Below are positions 1 to 8,639 of a stretch of 46,776 bases of DNA, piece by piece. The stretch is from Candidatus Woesearchaeota archaeon. GTDB lineage: Archaea > Nanobdellota > Nanobdellia > Woesearchaeales > JAFGLG01. The stretch lies in the NCBI GenBank assembly GCA_016928155.1, contig JAFGLG010000012.1, positions 1 to 46,776 of the forward strand, read 5' to 3'. Within the stretch, counting starts at the first letter, position 1; each line of letters begins with the position of its first letter. The position numbers were made by a program, and so were the translations under genes. Below the pieces are notes generated by a model, which saw only the letters and a program-made list of their open reading frames with translations, was not told the DNA's origin and did not search any database.

Positions 1-16
1 CTATCTTTGGTAGTTC

Positions 17-67
17 GTTGGGCTTTATGCCCAACTTGATCCAAGATGCGAGCTGGATTCACAGCTC
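17..67. other. Two perfect hairpins, possible end of an RNA gene
   Basis: A 7-bp perfect hairpin (GTTGGGC/GCCCAAC, 17-35) is followed by a 6-bp perfect hairpin (GAGCTG/CAGCTC, 50-67). No reading frame with coding character covers them. They could be the 3' part of a structured RNA cut by the window edge, or the terminator/3' UTR of an upstream gene. An ACA at 79-81 would fit an archaeal H/ACA guide RNA, but no guide pocket was demonstrated. The strand is not determined. Confidence 0.3.
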
Positions 68-101
68 CGAGATTCCGGACAGAGCCTTTTATCCCGAAAC
101 C

Positions 102-109
102 TTTTTAAA
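102..109 (+). promoter_or_regulatory. TATA box for the gene at 131
   Basis: TTTTTAAA centred about 26 bp before the first possible start codon, the usual archaeal TATA-to-start distance. It implies a leaderless or nearly leaderless transcript. The same spacing recurs before the genes at 7514, 8130, 15688, 22582, 23088 and 35168. Confidence 0.6.
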
Positions 110-130
110 CTGATTCTCAAAGGTATTGGT

Positions 131-817
131 GTGGTTTTTATGGGGATTTTCAGCAGGAAGAAGCAGGAAAGAGAACCAGGGAAAAGCGAAGATGAGGATG
201 CTGATTCCGGAAAGAGGGAAGAGAAGAAGAAAGCTGTAGATATCAGTGAGAAGGTTGATGAAGGCTATCTCCATGTCAGGGTCATTGTTGAGATGGCAGG
301 TGCCCCTAAGGACCATCTTGAACAGGTCATTGATGCGCTGTCGAAGAGGATCAAGGCTGATTTCGAGGTTGTCGATTTTTTTGTCGAGGATCTTGAGGAG
401 AAAGGCAAGCTCTTCCACACATTCATGGAGATTGAGCTGCTTTTCAGGAACACTGATGAGCTGATAGGGTTCTGCTTTGATTATATGCCTTCTAATGTTG
501 AAGTCCTTGCACCGGCAAAGTTTGTCCTGGATTCAGCAAGGTTCTCGAATTTGGTGAATGATCTTTTGGGCAAGCTCCACCACATGGATGATGTCCTTAA
601 GGAGATACAGGCTGACAACAGGCTTCTCAGGATGAATTCGACCACTCTTTTCAAGAATATGGTTCTTGTTGCATTGGCTCCTGGTGAGAAGGATCTCGAG
701 AAGCTGATAAAGCTCACCGGTTTCAAGAAGGAGTCTCTCGAGCCCTTGCTTGCCAAGATGGTCGAGGAGAAGCTTATCAGTAAAGATGATGCGGTTTATT
801 CATTGGTCAAGAGATGA
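131..817 (+). CDS. Conserved archaeal protein, ferredoxin-like N-terminal and helical C-terminal part
   Basis: 228 residues (225 if ATG 140 is used instead of GTG 131). A charged low-complexity N-terminus (about 1-38) precedes an alpha/beta stretch (about 45-125) ending in a motif around GFCFDYMPSNVEVLAP. A short coiled segment follows (about 140-165), then a C-terminal region (about 175-228) patterned like a winged helix. I recognise no named family. It lies 24 bp upstream of scpB on the same strand and probably shares its transcript, so a chromosome-organisation role is possible but only suggested by position. It does not show the hallmarks of the kleisin ScpA. The gene is certain; the function is unknown. 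Confidence 0.8.
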   Translation: MVFMGIFSRKKQEREPGKSEDEDADSGKREEKKKAVDISEKVDEGYLHVRVIVEMAGAPKDHLEQVIDALSKRIKADFEVVDFFVEDLEEKGKLFHTFMEIELLFRNTDELIGFCFDYMPSNVEVLAPAKFVLDSARFSNLVNDLLGKLHHMDDVLKEIQADNRLLRMNSTTLFKNMVLVALAPGEKDLEKLIKLTGFKKESLEPLLAKMVEEKLISKDDAVYSLVKR

Positions 818-841
818 ATTTGGCGGATATGCAGGTGTGTT

Positions 842-1909
842 ATGGCTGAAGATCTGAAGAAAGAGGTTAAGGCACTGCTTTTCTCTTCTGGCAAGCCTCT
901 GGATCCTGAGTATATAGGCCAGCTTGTCAAGGCATCCAAGGCTGATGTCGAGAAGGTCATAGAGGAGCTCACGCAGGATCTTGATTCTGTCAAGGATCCC
1001 ATGATCATTGTCAAGGATGGGCTGGGCTATAAGATGACTGTGCGCGAGAGGTATCTTGATCTTGTCAGGCATATAGTTCCCGAGACTGAGCTGAGCAAGA
1101 CTGTGATGGAGACTCTTGCGGTTGTTGTCTGGAAGCAGCCTGTGCTGCAGTCAGAGATAATCAGGATAAGGACCAACAAGGCATATGATCACATGGATCA
1201 GCTTGAAGCTTCTGGTTTCATCACAAAGACCAAGCACGGCAGGACTTATCTGATACGGGGCACCCAGAAGCTGTATGATTATTTTGATGTCCCGAATGCT
1301 GAGGCCATGAAGCATTTCTTCGAGGGGTTCAAGGATGTAGATCCTGAGAAGAGGAAGCTTAAGCAGCTCGGCAATCTTGCTGTCTATGAGGTGCCGAAGC
1401 AGGAGCATCCGAAGGCGCCGCTTGTGCCTGTTCCTGTCGACAAGGATCATATTGGTGTGTTGGAAGTGTATGAGGGGTCACAGGAGAAGGCTGAGCCTTC
1501 TGAAGCGGAGAAGGAAGTATCAGCAGAGGTTGGGGGAAGGTCAGGGCCTGCCGAGGAGGAGCTTGAGGCTCCTGTTGATGTTCAGGATTCTGAGCTGTTC
1601 GCCTCTGAGGAGATTGACAAGGAGGCAGAGAAGAGGGCTGCTGAGCTGTTAGGGGCCCGGCCTGAGAAGTATGCTGAGGAGGATGAGCCGGAGAGTACTG
1701 AGACCCACGATGAGGCTCCTGAGGGTTTTGAGCCTGCCGGATCTTCGGGGGAAGAAGGGCAGGAATCTGGGGATAAGGGTGTCGGGAAGGATAAGAAGGC
1801 GAAGAGGTCTAAGAAGGATGATGATCGCGAGCTCAATCCCAAGCTTGAGAGTATGATTGATGATGTTGCGCCGGAGGAGAAGGATGATGATGAGATTGAC
1901 CTGTCCTAA
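842..1909 (+). CDS. scpB: Segregation and condensation protein B (ScpB)
   Basis: 355 residues. The first 175 match ScpB: two tandem winged-helix domains, with the characteristic stretch TVMETLAVVVWKQPV and then a recognition helix followed by GRTYLIRGTQKLYDYF. ScpB dimers bind the kleisin ScpA in SMC complexes that compact and segregate chromosomes in the cytoplasm. Residues from about 190 to 355 form an extra tail, strongly acidic and rich in Glu, Asp, Ala and Lys, roughly doubling the usual bacterial length (about 190-200 aa). The tail is probably disordered. No ScpA or SMC gene is visible here. The start ATG 842 follows an AGGTGT-like site. The last bases overlap the next small gene. Confidence 0.88.
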   Translation: MAEDLKKEVKALLFSSGKPLDPEYIGQLVKASKADVEKVIEELTQDLDSVKDPMIIVKDGLGYKMTVRERYLDLVRHIVPETELSKTVMETLAVVVWKQPVLQSEIIRIRTNKAYDHMDQLEASGFITKTKHGRTYLIRGTQKLYDYFDVPNAEAMKHFFEGFKDVDPEKRKLKQLGNLAVYEVPKQEHPKAPLVPVPVDKDHIGVLEVYEGSQEKAEPSEAEKEVSAEVGGRSGPAEEELEAPVDVQDSELFASEEIDKEAEKRAAELLGARPEKYAEEDEPESTETHDEAPEGFEPAGSSGEEGQESGDKGVGKDKKAKRSKKDDDRELNPKLESMIDDVAPEEKDDDEIDLS

Positions 1910-2030
1910 ATGCAATAACAGGATGCTTTATCAGCCGAGGGGACCTGTTGCCTATGGCAAGTCCAAGAAGTGTGTCTATTGCGGAAAAACATTTAAAGTT
2001 ACAGGGAATATTGCAAGTGTCCAAAAATGA
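1884..2030 (+). CDS. Tiny zinc-ribbon protein
   Basis: A 46-48 residue frame containing two knuckles, CPKC near the start and CVYC in the middle, separated by about 22 residues and rich in Lys/Arg. This is the pattern of a four-Cys zinc ribbon. Three consecutive ATG codons (1884, 1887, 1890) follow a strong GGAGGAGAAGG site at 1873-1883, which sits inside the scpB tail. The stop overlaps the next start by four bases (ATGA at 2027). Strong ribosome binding site, translational coupling and intact Cys pairs argue that it is real despite its size. Target (nucleic acid or protein) unknown. Confidence 0.75.
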   Translation: MMMRLTCPKCNNRMLYQPRGPVAYGKSKKCVYCGKTFKVTGNIASVQK

Positions 2031-2749
2031 GGGATATTGACAGGTATCTGGAACAGCATCTGATGCATTACATACGGGAAGAGCTGAACTCCGGCTATTC
2101 TTTGGATTCTATCGAGAAGGTCCTGCTGGGCCACGGCCATCATCCCAATCTCATCCGCAAGGTCATTGCTGATCTTAGCCGTCATGGCTTCAGGCCTTTC
2201 CGGCAGCGTGAGTATGTGGAGGGTCTTGAGGCTGAGCTTTATTCCAAGATAATGCATGCCATCTATGATTACATCGTGTCCCAGAAGAGGAAAGGGTTTT
2301 CGGTCAGTGAGATAAAGAGGGTGTTGCTTGATTATGGCCATTCATCTGAGATGATTGAGGAGGCTGTCAATGTCGTTCTGAATGAGGAGCCTGAGCTCGA
2401 GAAATCTCCAAAAAAGAAGGGCAAGAAGGGATCTTATGCTCTGCTTGTCTCATCCCTGATAATTCTTTTTTTTATCCTTTTCACAGCAATCAGCGCAAAT
2501 GTCAGCCTGATGACTGTTTTTCTGGCTTATGCCCCGATGGTCATCACACTTTTGTGTCTGGAATTTTTCAGCCCGAGGGTCTCTGCAAGAGGCCAGCTTC
2601 TGGTCATCCCTGTTGCTGTTGTGGTGATATTCTATGTCCTTGCTGTCCAGCTTCAGCTTGGTAATTTCCAGAGTATGGAGATGAGGAACATCCTGGCACT
2701 GGATTTCATTGTATCCCTCTTCATTTCTGTTCTGTATCTTTTTAAGTGA
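2027..2749 (+). CDS. Membrane protein with duplicated N-terminal helical module
   Basis: 240 residues. Two related cytosolic segments (about 3-48 and 66-115) each read as YI-x-basic followed by GYS/GFS-x-x-I-x-VLL-x-x-GH, an internal duplication. A basic linker follows, then four hydrophobic segments (about 140-160, 165-185, 193-212, 222-240). The fold family is not recognised. It is coupled to the zinc-ribbon gene by an ATGA overlap and ends the scpB transcript. The gene at 9889 (a short helical N-terminus before several membrane spans, beside a MinD-like ATPase) has a similar layout, so these may be related membrane adaptors. That is inference. Confidence 0.75.
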   Translation: MRDIDRYLEQHLMHYIREELNSGYSLDSIEKVLLGHGHHPNLIRKVIADLSRHGFRPFRQREYVEGLEAELYSKIMHAIYDYIVSQKRKGFSVSEIKRVLLDYGHSSEMIEEAVNVVLNEEPELEKSPKKKGKKGSYALLVSSLIILFFILFTAISANVSLMTVFLAYAPMVITLLCLEFFSPRVSARGQLLVIPVAVVVIFYVLAVQLQLGNFQSMEMRNILALDFIVSLFISVLYLFK

Positions 2750-2838
2750 GCAGTCTCCTGTCGCCATTTTCTGAAGCTGGCTTAAAACTCAGAATTCAGC
2801 TTCCTCAGCCCGTATAAACACATTATAAAACCAAAAAG

Positions 2839-2847
2839 TTTTTAAAT
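2839..2847 (+). promoter_or_regulatory. TATA box of gyrA
   Basis: TTTTTAAAT about 43 bp before the gyrA start codon, predicting transcription from about 2868 and a leader of roughly 20 nt. The 137-bp gap 2750-2886 contains nothing else recognisable. Confidence 0.55.
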
Positions 2848-2886
2848 TAAGTCCTAATTTTATGGACATCGAAAAGGCGTTTTAAA

Positions 2887-5361
2887 ATGGCTGAAACCCC
2901 AGAAAACAATGAGGAGAGCCCTTCTGGCAGGAAGGCACCAGAAGAGCAGTACGGTACGATTCTCCCGACCGTTATTGAGGATGAGATGAAGTCTTCTTAT
3001 CTAGACTATGCCATGTCTGTCATTGTCAGCCGTGCCCTGCCTGATGTGCGTGATGGCCTGAAGCCAGTTCATAGGAGGATACTTTTTGCGATGAATGAGC
3101 TTGGCATGTTCCATAACAGGCCTTCCAAGAAATGCGCGAGGATTGTCGGAGAGGTTCTTGGTAAGTATCATCCTCACGGAGACTCTGCTGTCTATGACAC
3201 TCTTGTCAGGATGGCCCAGGATTTCTCTTTGAGATACACCCTGATACAGGGTCAGGGCAATTTCGGTTCTGTTGATGGGGACAGGGCCGCTGCAATGAGG
3301 TACACTGAAGCGAGATTGACCAAGATTGCTGATGAGATGCTGACTGACATCGACAGGGAGACTGTCGATTTCCAGGATAATTTTGACGGCTCCCTTAAGG
3401 AGCCTGTTGTGCTTCCGTCTCGGATCCCTAATCTCCTGATCAATGGCACATCCGGCATTGCTGTGGGGATGGCCACGAATATCCCGCCCCATAATGTTTC
3501 TGAGATATGCAGGGCCGCGATAATGCTTATTGATAATAAAGAATCCGTGATCAATGACCTTATGGCAGTTGTCAGGGGCCCTGATTTCCCGACTGGCGGC
3601 ATCATCCAGGGAAGCCAGGGGATCCAGTATGCTTACAAGACTGGCAGGGGAAAGATCAAGGTGAAGGCGAGGACAGGGATCGAGCAGAAGCTCGGCAGGA
3701 AGAGGATCATTGTCAGTGAGATCCCTTATATGGTCAACAAGGCCGCTCTTGTGGCAGAGATTGCGGATCTTGTCAGGGACAAGAAGATTATCGGGATATC
3801 TGACCTGAGGGATGAGTCTGACAAGAGGGGGATGAGGATTGTTGTCGAGCTCAAGAAGGATGCGAATGAGGAGGTTGTTCTGAATCAGCTCTTCAAGCAT
3901 ACCCGCATGCTGACAACTTTCGGCATCAATATGCTTGCTCTTGTCAATAATGAGCCCAAGGTGCTGAATCTCAAGGAGCTCCTAGAGAACTATATCCTGC
4001 ACAGGAAGGAAGTCACTGTCAGGAGGACCAGGTTCGATCTCAGGAAGGCAGAGGAGAAGGCCCACATCTTGGAGGGTCTGATAATCGCTCTTGATGATAT
4101 TGATGCTGTTATTGCTAAGATTAAGGGGTCGAAGGATGTTGAGTCTGCGGCGAATGTGCTCATGTCCGATTACACATTGACTGAGATTCAGGCAAAGGCT
4201 ATTCTTGATATGAAGCTGCAGAGGCTTGCCTCTCTTGAGCAGGAGAAGATAAGGATTGAGCATAAGGGGTTGCTGGAGCTGATAGAGAGGCTGAAGTTCA
4301 TCCTGGGTAATGAGACTGAGGTCTTTAAGATAATCAAGCAGGACCTCGAGGTCATAATCAGGGAGTACGGCGACGCAAGGAAGACCGAGATTGAGGCCGG
4401 CGAGGTGGAGGATTTTGAGGTCGAGGATCTGATCAAGGAAGAGGACATGGTTGTCACAATAACGAATTCAGGTTATGTCAAGAGGCTGCCCCTGAACACC
4501 TACAGGCAGCAGAACCGCGGCGGCAGGGGTATCATCGCTGCTGAGACAGGTGATGGGGATTTTATTGAGCATCTGTTTGTGGCATCCACCCATTCTTACA
4601 TATTGTTCTTCACAAATAGGGGCATTGTGCATTGGATGAAGGTGTATAAGATTCCTGAGGCATCCAGGCAGGCCCGTGGCAAGGCTGTTGTCAATCTTCT
4701 GGAGATGCCTGCTGGTGAGCGTATCTCTGCATTTGTCCGGGTCACGCAGTTTGATGATAGGCATTATCTGCTCCTTTCCACAAAGAAGGGCATTGTGAAG
4801 AAGACGAATCTCATGGATTATTCAAGGCCGAGGCAGGGTGGCATAATCGGTATCACATTGGATCCTGATGACGAGCTCATCGAGGCAAAGCTGACAGACG
4901 GCAACAGCCAGGTAATCCTTGCCACTAAGGAGGGTATGGCTGTCCGTTTTGATGAGAAGGATGCGAGGCCTATCGGCAGGACATCGAGGGGCGTCAGGGG
5001 CATAACGCTGAAAGGTGATGACCTGGTCGTCGGCATGGTGATTGCTGATGAGAAAGAGACATTGCTGAGCGTCACTGAGAACGGTTATGGGAAGCGTACT
5101 GCGATATCAGATTATAGGCTGATAAATCGCGGAGGCTCTGGTGTTATCAATATACAGACCTCAGATAGGAATGGCAAGGTCTCTGACATCAAGAGCGTGA
5201 CTGATGATGATGAGGTCATGCTCATATCGAAGAACGGTATAATCATCCGCACAGCCTGCAAAGGCATCTCTGTCATCGGCAGGAACACCCAGGGTGTCCG
5301 TCTGATGAACCTTGATGACGGAGACAGGCTGATGAAGGCTGCCAAGGTTGTCAGGGAATGA
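2887..5361 (+). CDS. gyrA: DNA gyrase subunit A
   Basis: 824 residues, a full-length bacterial-type GyrA. It cuts and rejoins DNA and, with GyrB, introduces negative supercoils using ATP. The breakage-reunion domain fills about 25-510. The catalytic Tyr is about residue 139 in [12 protein letters not shown]. The quinolone-pocket region [11 protein letters not shown] keeps the Ser and Asp equivalents (about 100 and 104). The C-terminal beta-pinwheel contains a GyrA box variant, QQNRGGRG near 540, which supports DNA wrapping. gyrB is not in the window. Gyrase genes in archaea are generally regarded as acquired from bacteria. Codon usage here looks like that of its neighbours, so any transfer is old. 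Confidence 0.96.
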   Translation: MAETPENNEESPSGRKAPEEQYGTILPTVIEDEMKSSYLDYAMSVIVSRALPDVRDGLKPVHRRILFAMNELGMFHNRPSKKCARIVGEVLGKYHPHGDSAVYDTLVRMAQDFSLRYTLIQGQGNFGSVDGDRAAAMRYTEARLTKIADEMLTDIDRETVDFQDNFDGSLKEPVVLPSRIPNLLINGTSGIAVGMATNIPPHNVSEICRAAIMLIDNKESVINDLMAVVRGPDFPTGGIIQGSQGIQYAYKTGRGKIKVKARTGIEQKLGRKRIIVSEIPYMVNKAALVAEIADLVRDKKIIGISDLRDESDKRGMRIVVELKKDANEEVVLNQLFKHTRMLTTFGINMLALVNNEPKVLNLKELLENYILHRKEVTVRRTRFDLRKAEEKAHILEGLIIALDDIDAVIAKIKGSKDVESAANVLMSDYTLTEIQAKAILDMKLQRLASLEQEKIRIEHKGLLELIERLKFILGNETEVFKIIKQDLEVIIREYGDARKTEIEAGEVEDFEVEDLIKEEDMVVTITNSGYVKRLPLNTYRQQNRGGRGIIAAETGDGDFIEHLFVASTHSYILFFTNRGIVHWMKVYKIPEASRQARGKAVVNLLEMPAGERISAFVRVTQFDDRHYLLLSTKKGIVKKTNLMDYSRPRQGGIIGITLDPDDELIEAKLTDGNSQVILATKEGMAVRFDEKDARPIGRTSRGVRGITLKGDDLVVGMVIADEKETLLSVTENGYGKRTAISDYRLINRGGSGVINIQTSDRNGKVSDIKSVTDDDEVMLISKNGIIIRTACKGISVIGRNTQGVRLMNLDDGDRLMKAAKVVRE

Positions 5362-5407
5362 TTTTGGAGTGGTTCTTCCTGCTTCTTTCCCTTCTAATTC
5401 TTGTTGC

Positions 5408-5476
5408 AGGAAATTTTCTTGGTTATTCTCATGTCGAATCAAATTCGCAGGGCGGATTTGTCAGGCCCCAGAAAAT
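5408..5476. repeat. Palindromic repeat, copy 1
   Basis: Lies between the convergent ends of gyrA and the THUMP methyltransferase. Core CAAATTCGC (5440-5448), 3-base loop AGG, GCGGATTTG (5452-5460), with one wobble in nine pairs. Flanking AT-rich arms (GGAAATTTTC on the left, GAAAATTTTA on the right) are imperfectly inverted. Same design as the elements near 18831, 22466 and 37550. A 44-codon frame starting in the gyrA stop (5358) runs through it but has no independent support. Confidence 0.6.
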
Positions 5477-5534
5477 TTTATTGGTTGGATGATCAGGGCA
5501 GGGGATTAGGCGGACAACCTGCAAAAAATACGGA

Positions 5535-6659
5535 TTATACTTTTTTCAGCACGACGATATTCTCTTCATCTTTCCCCATCATCACTCTGTGGGCCTCGGT
5601 TATCCTGAAGCCGCGTCTCTCTGCTGACTCATTGAGGTATTCTGTGCTTTTCACCATTACTGTGATGTTCCCATTCTTCTTGAGGATCAGCTTTGCCTGG
5701 TAGAATAGCTCGTCATATGATTTCTTTAGGGCAGCTTCATTGAATTTTGTGATTATCGGCAATCTTGATACGATGTGGTCCACTTCATTCTCCTTGAACT
5801 TAAGCTCTACCCATTCTGTGTCAACCCGGGTTATCTTCAGCTGCTTGTGTATACCTGCTATCTTCGCGTTCTTCTGGCTTGCCTTGACGTCTTTGAGCAT
5901 CGGCGCGAAGCCGTAGATCTCTGATTTCTTGTCTGATGCCTTTGCATCTGTTTCCGCAAATATCTTCTGCGCATCTATGCCGTCGAATGCCTTGTTGTGC
6001 GCGAACCTGAACGCGCTCTTGTCAAAGTAATGCACTGGGAATCCTGTGTCATGGATGCATCCCTCTATCACTATCTCTCCTGAGTTGCAGAACGGATCGA
6101 GCAGCACTTCTCCCTTCTTGAAGCCTGACATCTTCACGATGCCGTATGCTATGGGTCCTTTGAGAGATACTGGGCTGTTGAATATCTTGTACTGCCTTTT
6201 CCCAAGTTCAAATCCTGCAGCGTCGATGCCGAGATAGAGCCTGTCCCCATTCACATAAGCGACAAAGAGCACGTCAGGATTCTCCAGGCTCACTCTTTTC
6301 GAGAGCCCGAATTTCTTGTCTATCTGTCTTGCCACTTCCTGCTCTGCATCTGAGCTTGAGAAATTATGTTCTCCTCTCCTTACACATCTCACTGCGATCT
6401 TGCCGTCTTTCTTGAGGAAATCTTCAAGTCTGAAATCGAGTTTGAGCTTCAGGTCATCTGGATTCCTGATTTTTGTCTTTTCCAGCAATATCAGTATCCT
6501 TTCAAAGCTCTGTCCTTCATAGCATATCTTCACTATGTCCTTTTTTTCAGCTTGGAATATTATTGCGCTCTCTTCTGTCTTTCCCCTGATCCCGAACTCT
6601 TTCAGTTCCCGGATTCCTACATTTTCAAGTCCATTTGGCACTATGGCTAGATATTCCAT
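5535..6659 (-). CDS. THUMP-domain class I methyltransferase (Trm-G10/Trm14-like)
   Basis: 374 residues from the ATG at 6659, directly before MEYLAIVPNGLE. An in-frame extension to 6719 is AT-rich promoter DNA and is rejected. Residues about 1-155 form the ferredoxin-like plus THUMP RNA-binding module; about 165-374 is a Rossmann methyltransferase with motif I/X as DPFCNSGEIVIEG. The family methylates N2 of guanosine in tRNA (G10 or G6) from S-adenosylmethionine. The motif IV position, normally (N/D)PPY, here reads SRLPI, so catalytic competence or target may differ. Its 3' end converges on gyrA. It is divergent from the small membrane gene at 6755, sharing the promoter region. Confidence 0.82.
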   Translation of the reverse strand: MEYLAIVPNGLENVGIRELKEFGIRGKTEESAIIFQAEKKDIVKICYEGQSFERILILLEKTKIRNPDDLKLKLDFRLEDFLKKDGKIAVRCVRRGEHNFSSSDAEQEVARQIDKKFGLSKRVSLENPDVLFVAYVNGDRLYLGIDAAGFELGKRQYKIFNSPVSLKGPIAYGIVKMSGFKKGEVLLDPFCNSGEIVIEGCIHDTGFPVHYFDKSAFRFAHNKAFDGIDAQKIFAETDAKASDKKSEIYGFAPMLKDVKASQKNAKIAGIHKQLKITRVDTEWVELKFKENEVDHIVSRLPIITKFNEAALKKSYDELFYQAKLILKKNGNITVMVKSTEYLNESAERRGFRITEAHRVMMGKDEENIVVLKKV

Positions 6660-6689
6660 TTTTATTCTATCCTCTGATACTTTGAAAAC

Positions 6690-6716
6690 CTTTTTAAATA
6701 TGATGTTATTTATATA
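6690..6716. promoter_or_regulatory. Divergent promoter region
   Basis: TTTTTAAAT (6691-6699) can serve the plus-strand gene at 6755, with a leader of about 30 nt and an AGAGGTG site before its ATG. On the minus strand the same box or TATATAAATAA (6707-6716) can serve the methyltransferase. The exact assignment is not settled. Confidence 0.45.
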
Positions 6717-6754
6717 CAATTATATCCGCAATTATATTCAAAGAGGTGAAATAA

Positions 6755-7066
6755 ATGCCGAAACACTATATCATAAAGAGTCATAGGAGCCATAAGTGGC
6801 TGCTTAACCTTACATTGTTGTTCTTGATTGTCGGTGCGATTGTCATTGCAATGACCTATAATCAGGGCCTGTTGGATTTCATTTCAGATGATCCCCAGCT
6901 CTTGACAAATGCCCTGCTCTTCATACTGAATGTCAATATAATCATCCTTGCTCTTGTGCTCTCATTCTTCTTCATTGAGCTGAAGGATGCTTTCATCCAG
7001 GAAGAGGAAGAGGTTATCAGGGAAGAGAAGGAGCTCCTCAGGAAAATTGGCAAAAGCAAGAAGTGA
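6755..7066 (+). CDS. Small two-span membrane protein
   Basis: 103 residues. A basic N-terminus (HYIIKSHRSHK) precedes a first membrane helix (about 15-35). A short acidic loop is followed by a second helix (about 50-72) and a charged coiled tail (EEEEVIREEKELLRK). No named family recognised. AGAGGTGAA lies before the ATG. The stop is followed within 60 bp by the RNase P RNA promoter. It is clearly a gene by ribosome binding site, composition and topology; its role is unknown. Confidence 0.75.
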   Translation: MPKHYIIKSHRSHKWLLNLTLLFLIVGAIVIAMTYNQGLLDFISDDPQLLTNALLFILNVNIIILALVLSFFFIELKDAFIQEEEEVIREEKELLRKIGKSKK

Positions 7067-7086
7067 AGCTCCTGAGGAAACTAAAG

Positions 7087-7096
7087 CTTTTTAAAC
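7087..7096 (+). promoter_or_regulatory. TATA box of the RNase P RNA gene
   Basis: CTTTTTAAAC placed about 29 bp before the 5' strand of the P1 helix at 7121, consistent with transcription starting at or just before the mature 5' end. Confidence 0.6.
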
Positions 7097-7120
7097 TTCT
7101 ATTTCTCTTTTTTATTTGCA

Positions 7121-7465
7121 GGGTTGGAACTTGACCTACGGGAAACTGAGGAAAGTCTGCCCACTATTCAAAGGCCACTCGTGAGAGCTCCAGAAATGGA
7201 GGGCTCCATCTCAGAAACGGCATGCCCTGGGCTAAGGATGAGGCTCGCGACACTTCCGGCGACGGAAGCAAGTTCCCAAGGAAATCTGCGATTTCCTGGG
7301 CGCAGAAATTGCTTGCAATTTCTTGCGAACCAGCTGACATTCCCCAAGGAGACATTGAAACGGATAGTCCTGGCCAGTGCAACTCCGTGTGGAGGCTAAG
7401 TTAAATGTCAAGGCAGACCATCCCTTTAAAAAGGGGGTCTGACAGAAGGCAGCTTATTCCAGCCC
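7121..7465 (+). ncRNA. rnpB: RNase P RNA
   Basis: Catalytic RNA that removes tRNA 5' leaders. Conserved region I is visible as GAGGAAAGTCTGCCC (about 7146-7160), and conserved region V as ACAGAAGGCAGCTTA near the 3' end (7442-7456). The P1 helix fixes the ends: GGGTTGGAA (7121-7129) pairs with TTCCAGCCC (7457-7465), nine pairs with one G-U. About 345 nt, normal for the archaeal type. Several shorter open frames across it are accidental. Its presence matters because some DPANN archaea (Nanoarchaeum) lack RNase P. Confidence 0.94.
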
Positions 7466-7513
7466 TGCATCTTATCCAAAATCTTTAAAAACCACCCCAC
7501 TTCTCAGGATTCC

Positions 7514-7690
7514 ATGTCACGGGATAACCGAGTTTCTATGCCCCAGAGCATGGGAGGGCTTGTAAGATACTTTGATGAGTATAAGTCAAAGATTGAGATA
7601 AAGCCCCAGCATGTGATTGTGCTTTGCGTAGTGGTGAGTTTGTTGATTATCCTGCTGCATGCTTTTGGCGGATCATGGTTTGCTGTTTAA
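7514..7690 (+). CDS. Preprotein translocase subunit Sec61-beta (SecG homologue)
   Basis: 58 residues. The layout matches archaeal Sec61-beta: a polar N-terminus with MPQSMGGLVRYFDE, then KIEIKPQHVIV leading into a single C-terminal membrane helix ending in LLHAFGG. It is the small peripheral subunit of the SecYE-beta channel in the cytoplasmic membrane. TATA-like CTTTAAAAACC (7483-7491) about 26 bp upstream makes the message leaderless. NAC follows 14 bp downstream, putting two co-translational protein-handling factors in one unit. Confidence 0.92.
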   Translation: MSRDNRVSMPQSMGGLVRYFDEYKSKIEIKPQHVIVLCVVVSLLIILLHAFGGSWFAV

Positions 7691-7704
7691 TTTCTAGGTG
7701 ATTG

Positions 7705-8049
7705 ATGATGCTTCCCGGAGTGAATCCTAGGCAGATGCAGAAGATGATGAAGAGGATGGGTATCCAGCAGCTGGAGCTCGACGCTGAAGAGGTCATCATC
7801 AGGCTCGCTGACAAGGACATAATAATCAGGAATCCTAATGTTTCTAAGGTCAACATGATGGGCCAGCAGACCTATCAGGTTGTTGGTGAAGAGCATATTG
7901 TGGAGCGTTCCACAGCGCCCGACATCTCTGATGAGGATATCAGGACTGTTATGCAGCAGGCCAATGTTGGCAAAGAGAAGGCCCTGGAAGCCATAAAGAA
8001 CCACAAGGGTGACTTGGCAGAAGCGATTTTGGAGCTTCAGAGCGAATAA
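7705..8049 (+). CDS. nac: Nascent polypeptide-associated complex protein
   Basis: About 114 residues. Archaeal NAC is a homodimer at the ribosome exit tunnel that shields emerging chains. The N-terminal helix PGVNPRQMQKMMKRMGI is the family signature. The NAC beta-barrel covers about 20-70 (VIIRLADKDIIIRNPNVSKV and following). A UBA domain covers about 75-113 (DEDIRTVMQQANVGKEKALEA and following). Start ATG 7705 or 7708 follows AGGTGA at 7696. Full length for the archaeal family. Confidence 0.94.
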   Translation: MMLPGVNPRQMQKMMKRMGIQQLELDAEEVIIRLADKDIIIRNPNVSKVNMMGQQTYQVVGEEHIVERSTAPDISDEDIRTVMQQANVGKEKALEAIKNHKGDLAEAILELQSE

Positions 8050-8129
8050 GAAGGGTTTTTCTTGCTTTTCTTGCATAAAAAAAGGGTTTTCACAATATTT
8101 TTAAATATGGAATCCTAATATATATAAAT

Positions 8130-8639
8130 ATGGAGTCTTACCAGGTTTTGAGAGACGAGGCTAAGAAGAGGCTTAGCACTGCGGATCATATGCTCACCCA
8201 GACCTATCCCATGGTCAATGATCCTAAGATTTTGATTGCTGTGCTTCAGAACCTGCATTCATCCCTTGATAAGGCCCTTTGTTCCATTCTGGAGCATGAG
8301 AGGCATTTCAAGCGTATCCCACCCTATCATAATAGCTTTACATCCCGGCTTAATTTGCTTAGGACCAAGTTTGCGGTGCAGTATGGTCTTGAGGATCTTG
8401 TCAAGCTTATGGACAATGTCGATTCAAAATTGGCCCAGCATAAGGATAGTCCGATCGAGTTTGCCAGGAAAGGCCAGTTCGTGATCTGCGACAAGAGGTA
8501 TAATGTGCAGACCCTTTCAGTGCCCGAGCTGAAGCAGTCCATTAAGATTGCGAAATCAGTTATGAACAGGATTGAGGATTTGACTTCAAAAAATGAACGA
8601 ATACTTGAACGACTCAAAGCAGGAAATAAACCGGGCTGA
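8130..8639 (+). CDS. Unknown helical protein, overlaps the next gene
   Basis: 169 residues, predicted almost all alpha-helical, with a coiled-coil-like end (ELKQSIKIAKSVMNRIEDLTSKNERILERL). The first half (LHSSLDKALCSILEHERHFKRI) is HEPN-like in feel but lacks a clear R-x4-6-H site. A TATA box (8098-8107) about 27 bp upstream makes it leaderless and the first gene of a unit. Its last 47 bases overlap the 5' end of the following gene in another frame, indicating tight coupling. The operon continues into a MinD-like ATPase. Confidence 0.7.
   Translation: MESYQVLRDEAKKRLSTADHMLTQTYPMVNDPKILIAVLQNLHSSLDKALCSILEHERHFKRIPPYHNSFTSRLNLLRTKFAVQYGLEDLVKLMDNVDSKLAQHKDSPIEFARKGQFVICDKRYNVQTLSVPELKQSIKIAKSVMNRIEDLTSKNERILERLKAGNKPG

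Noticed and set aside
3001-3900. Long 299-codon antisense frame in gyrA
   Set aside because: Shadow of strongly biased codons in gyrA; no ribosome binding site or family resemblance.
5358-5489. 44-codon frame starting in the gyrA stop codon with a hydrophobic N-terminus
   Set aside because: It runs through a copy of the palindromic repeat, has no clear ribosome binding site and no counterpart elsewhere, so the hydrophobic run is probably chance.
7124-7404. Open frames across the RNase P RNA
   Set aside because: Conserved RNA regions and the P1 helix explain the sequence; the frames have no coding character.
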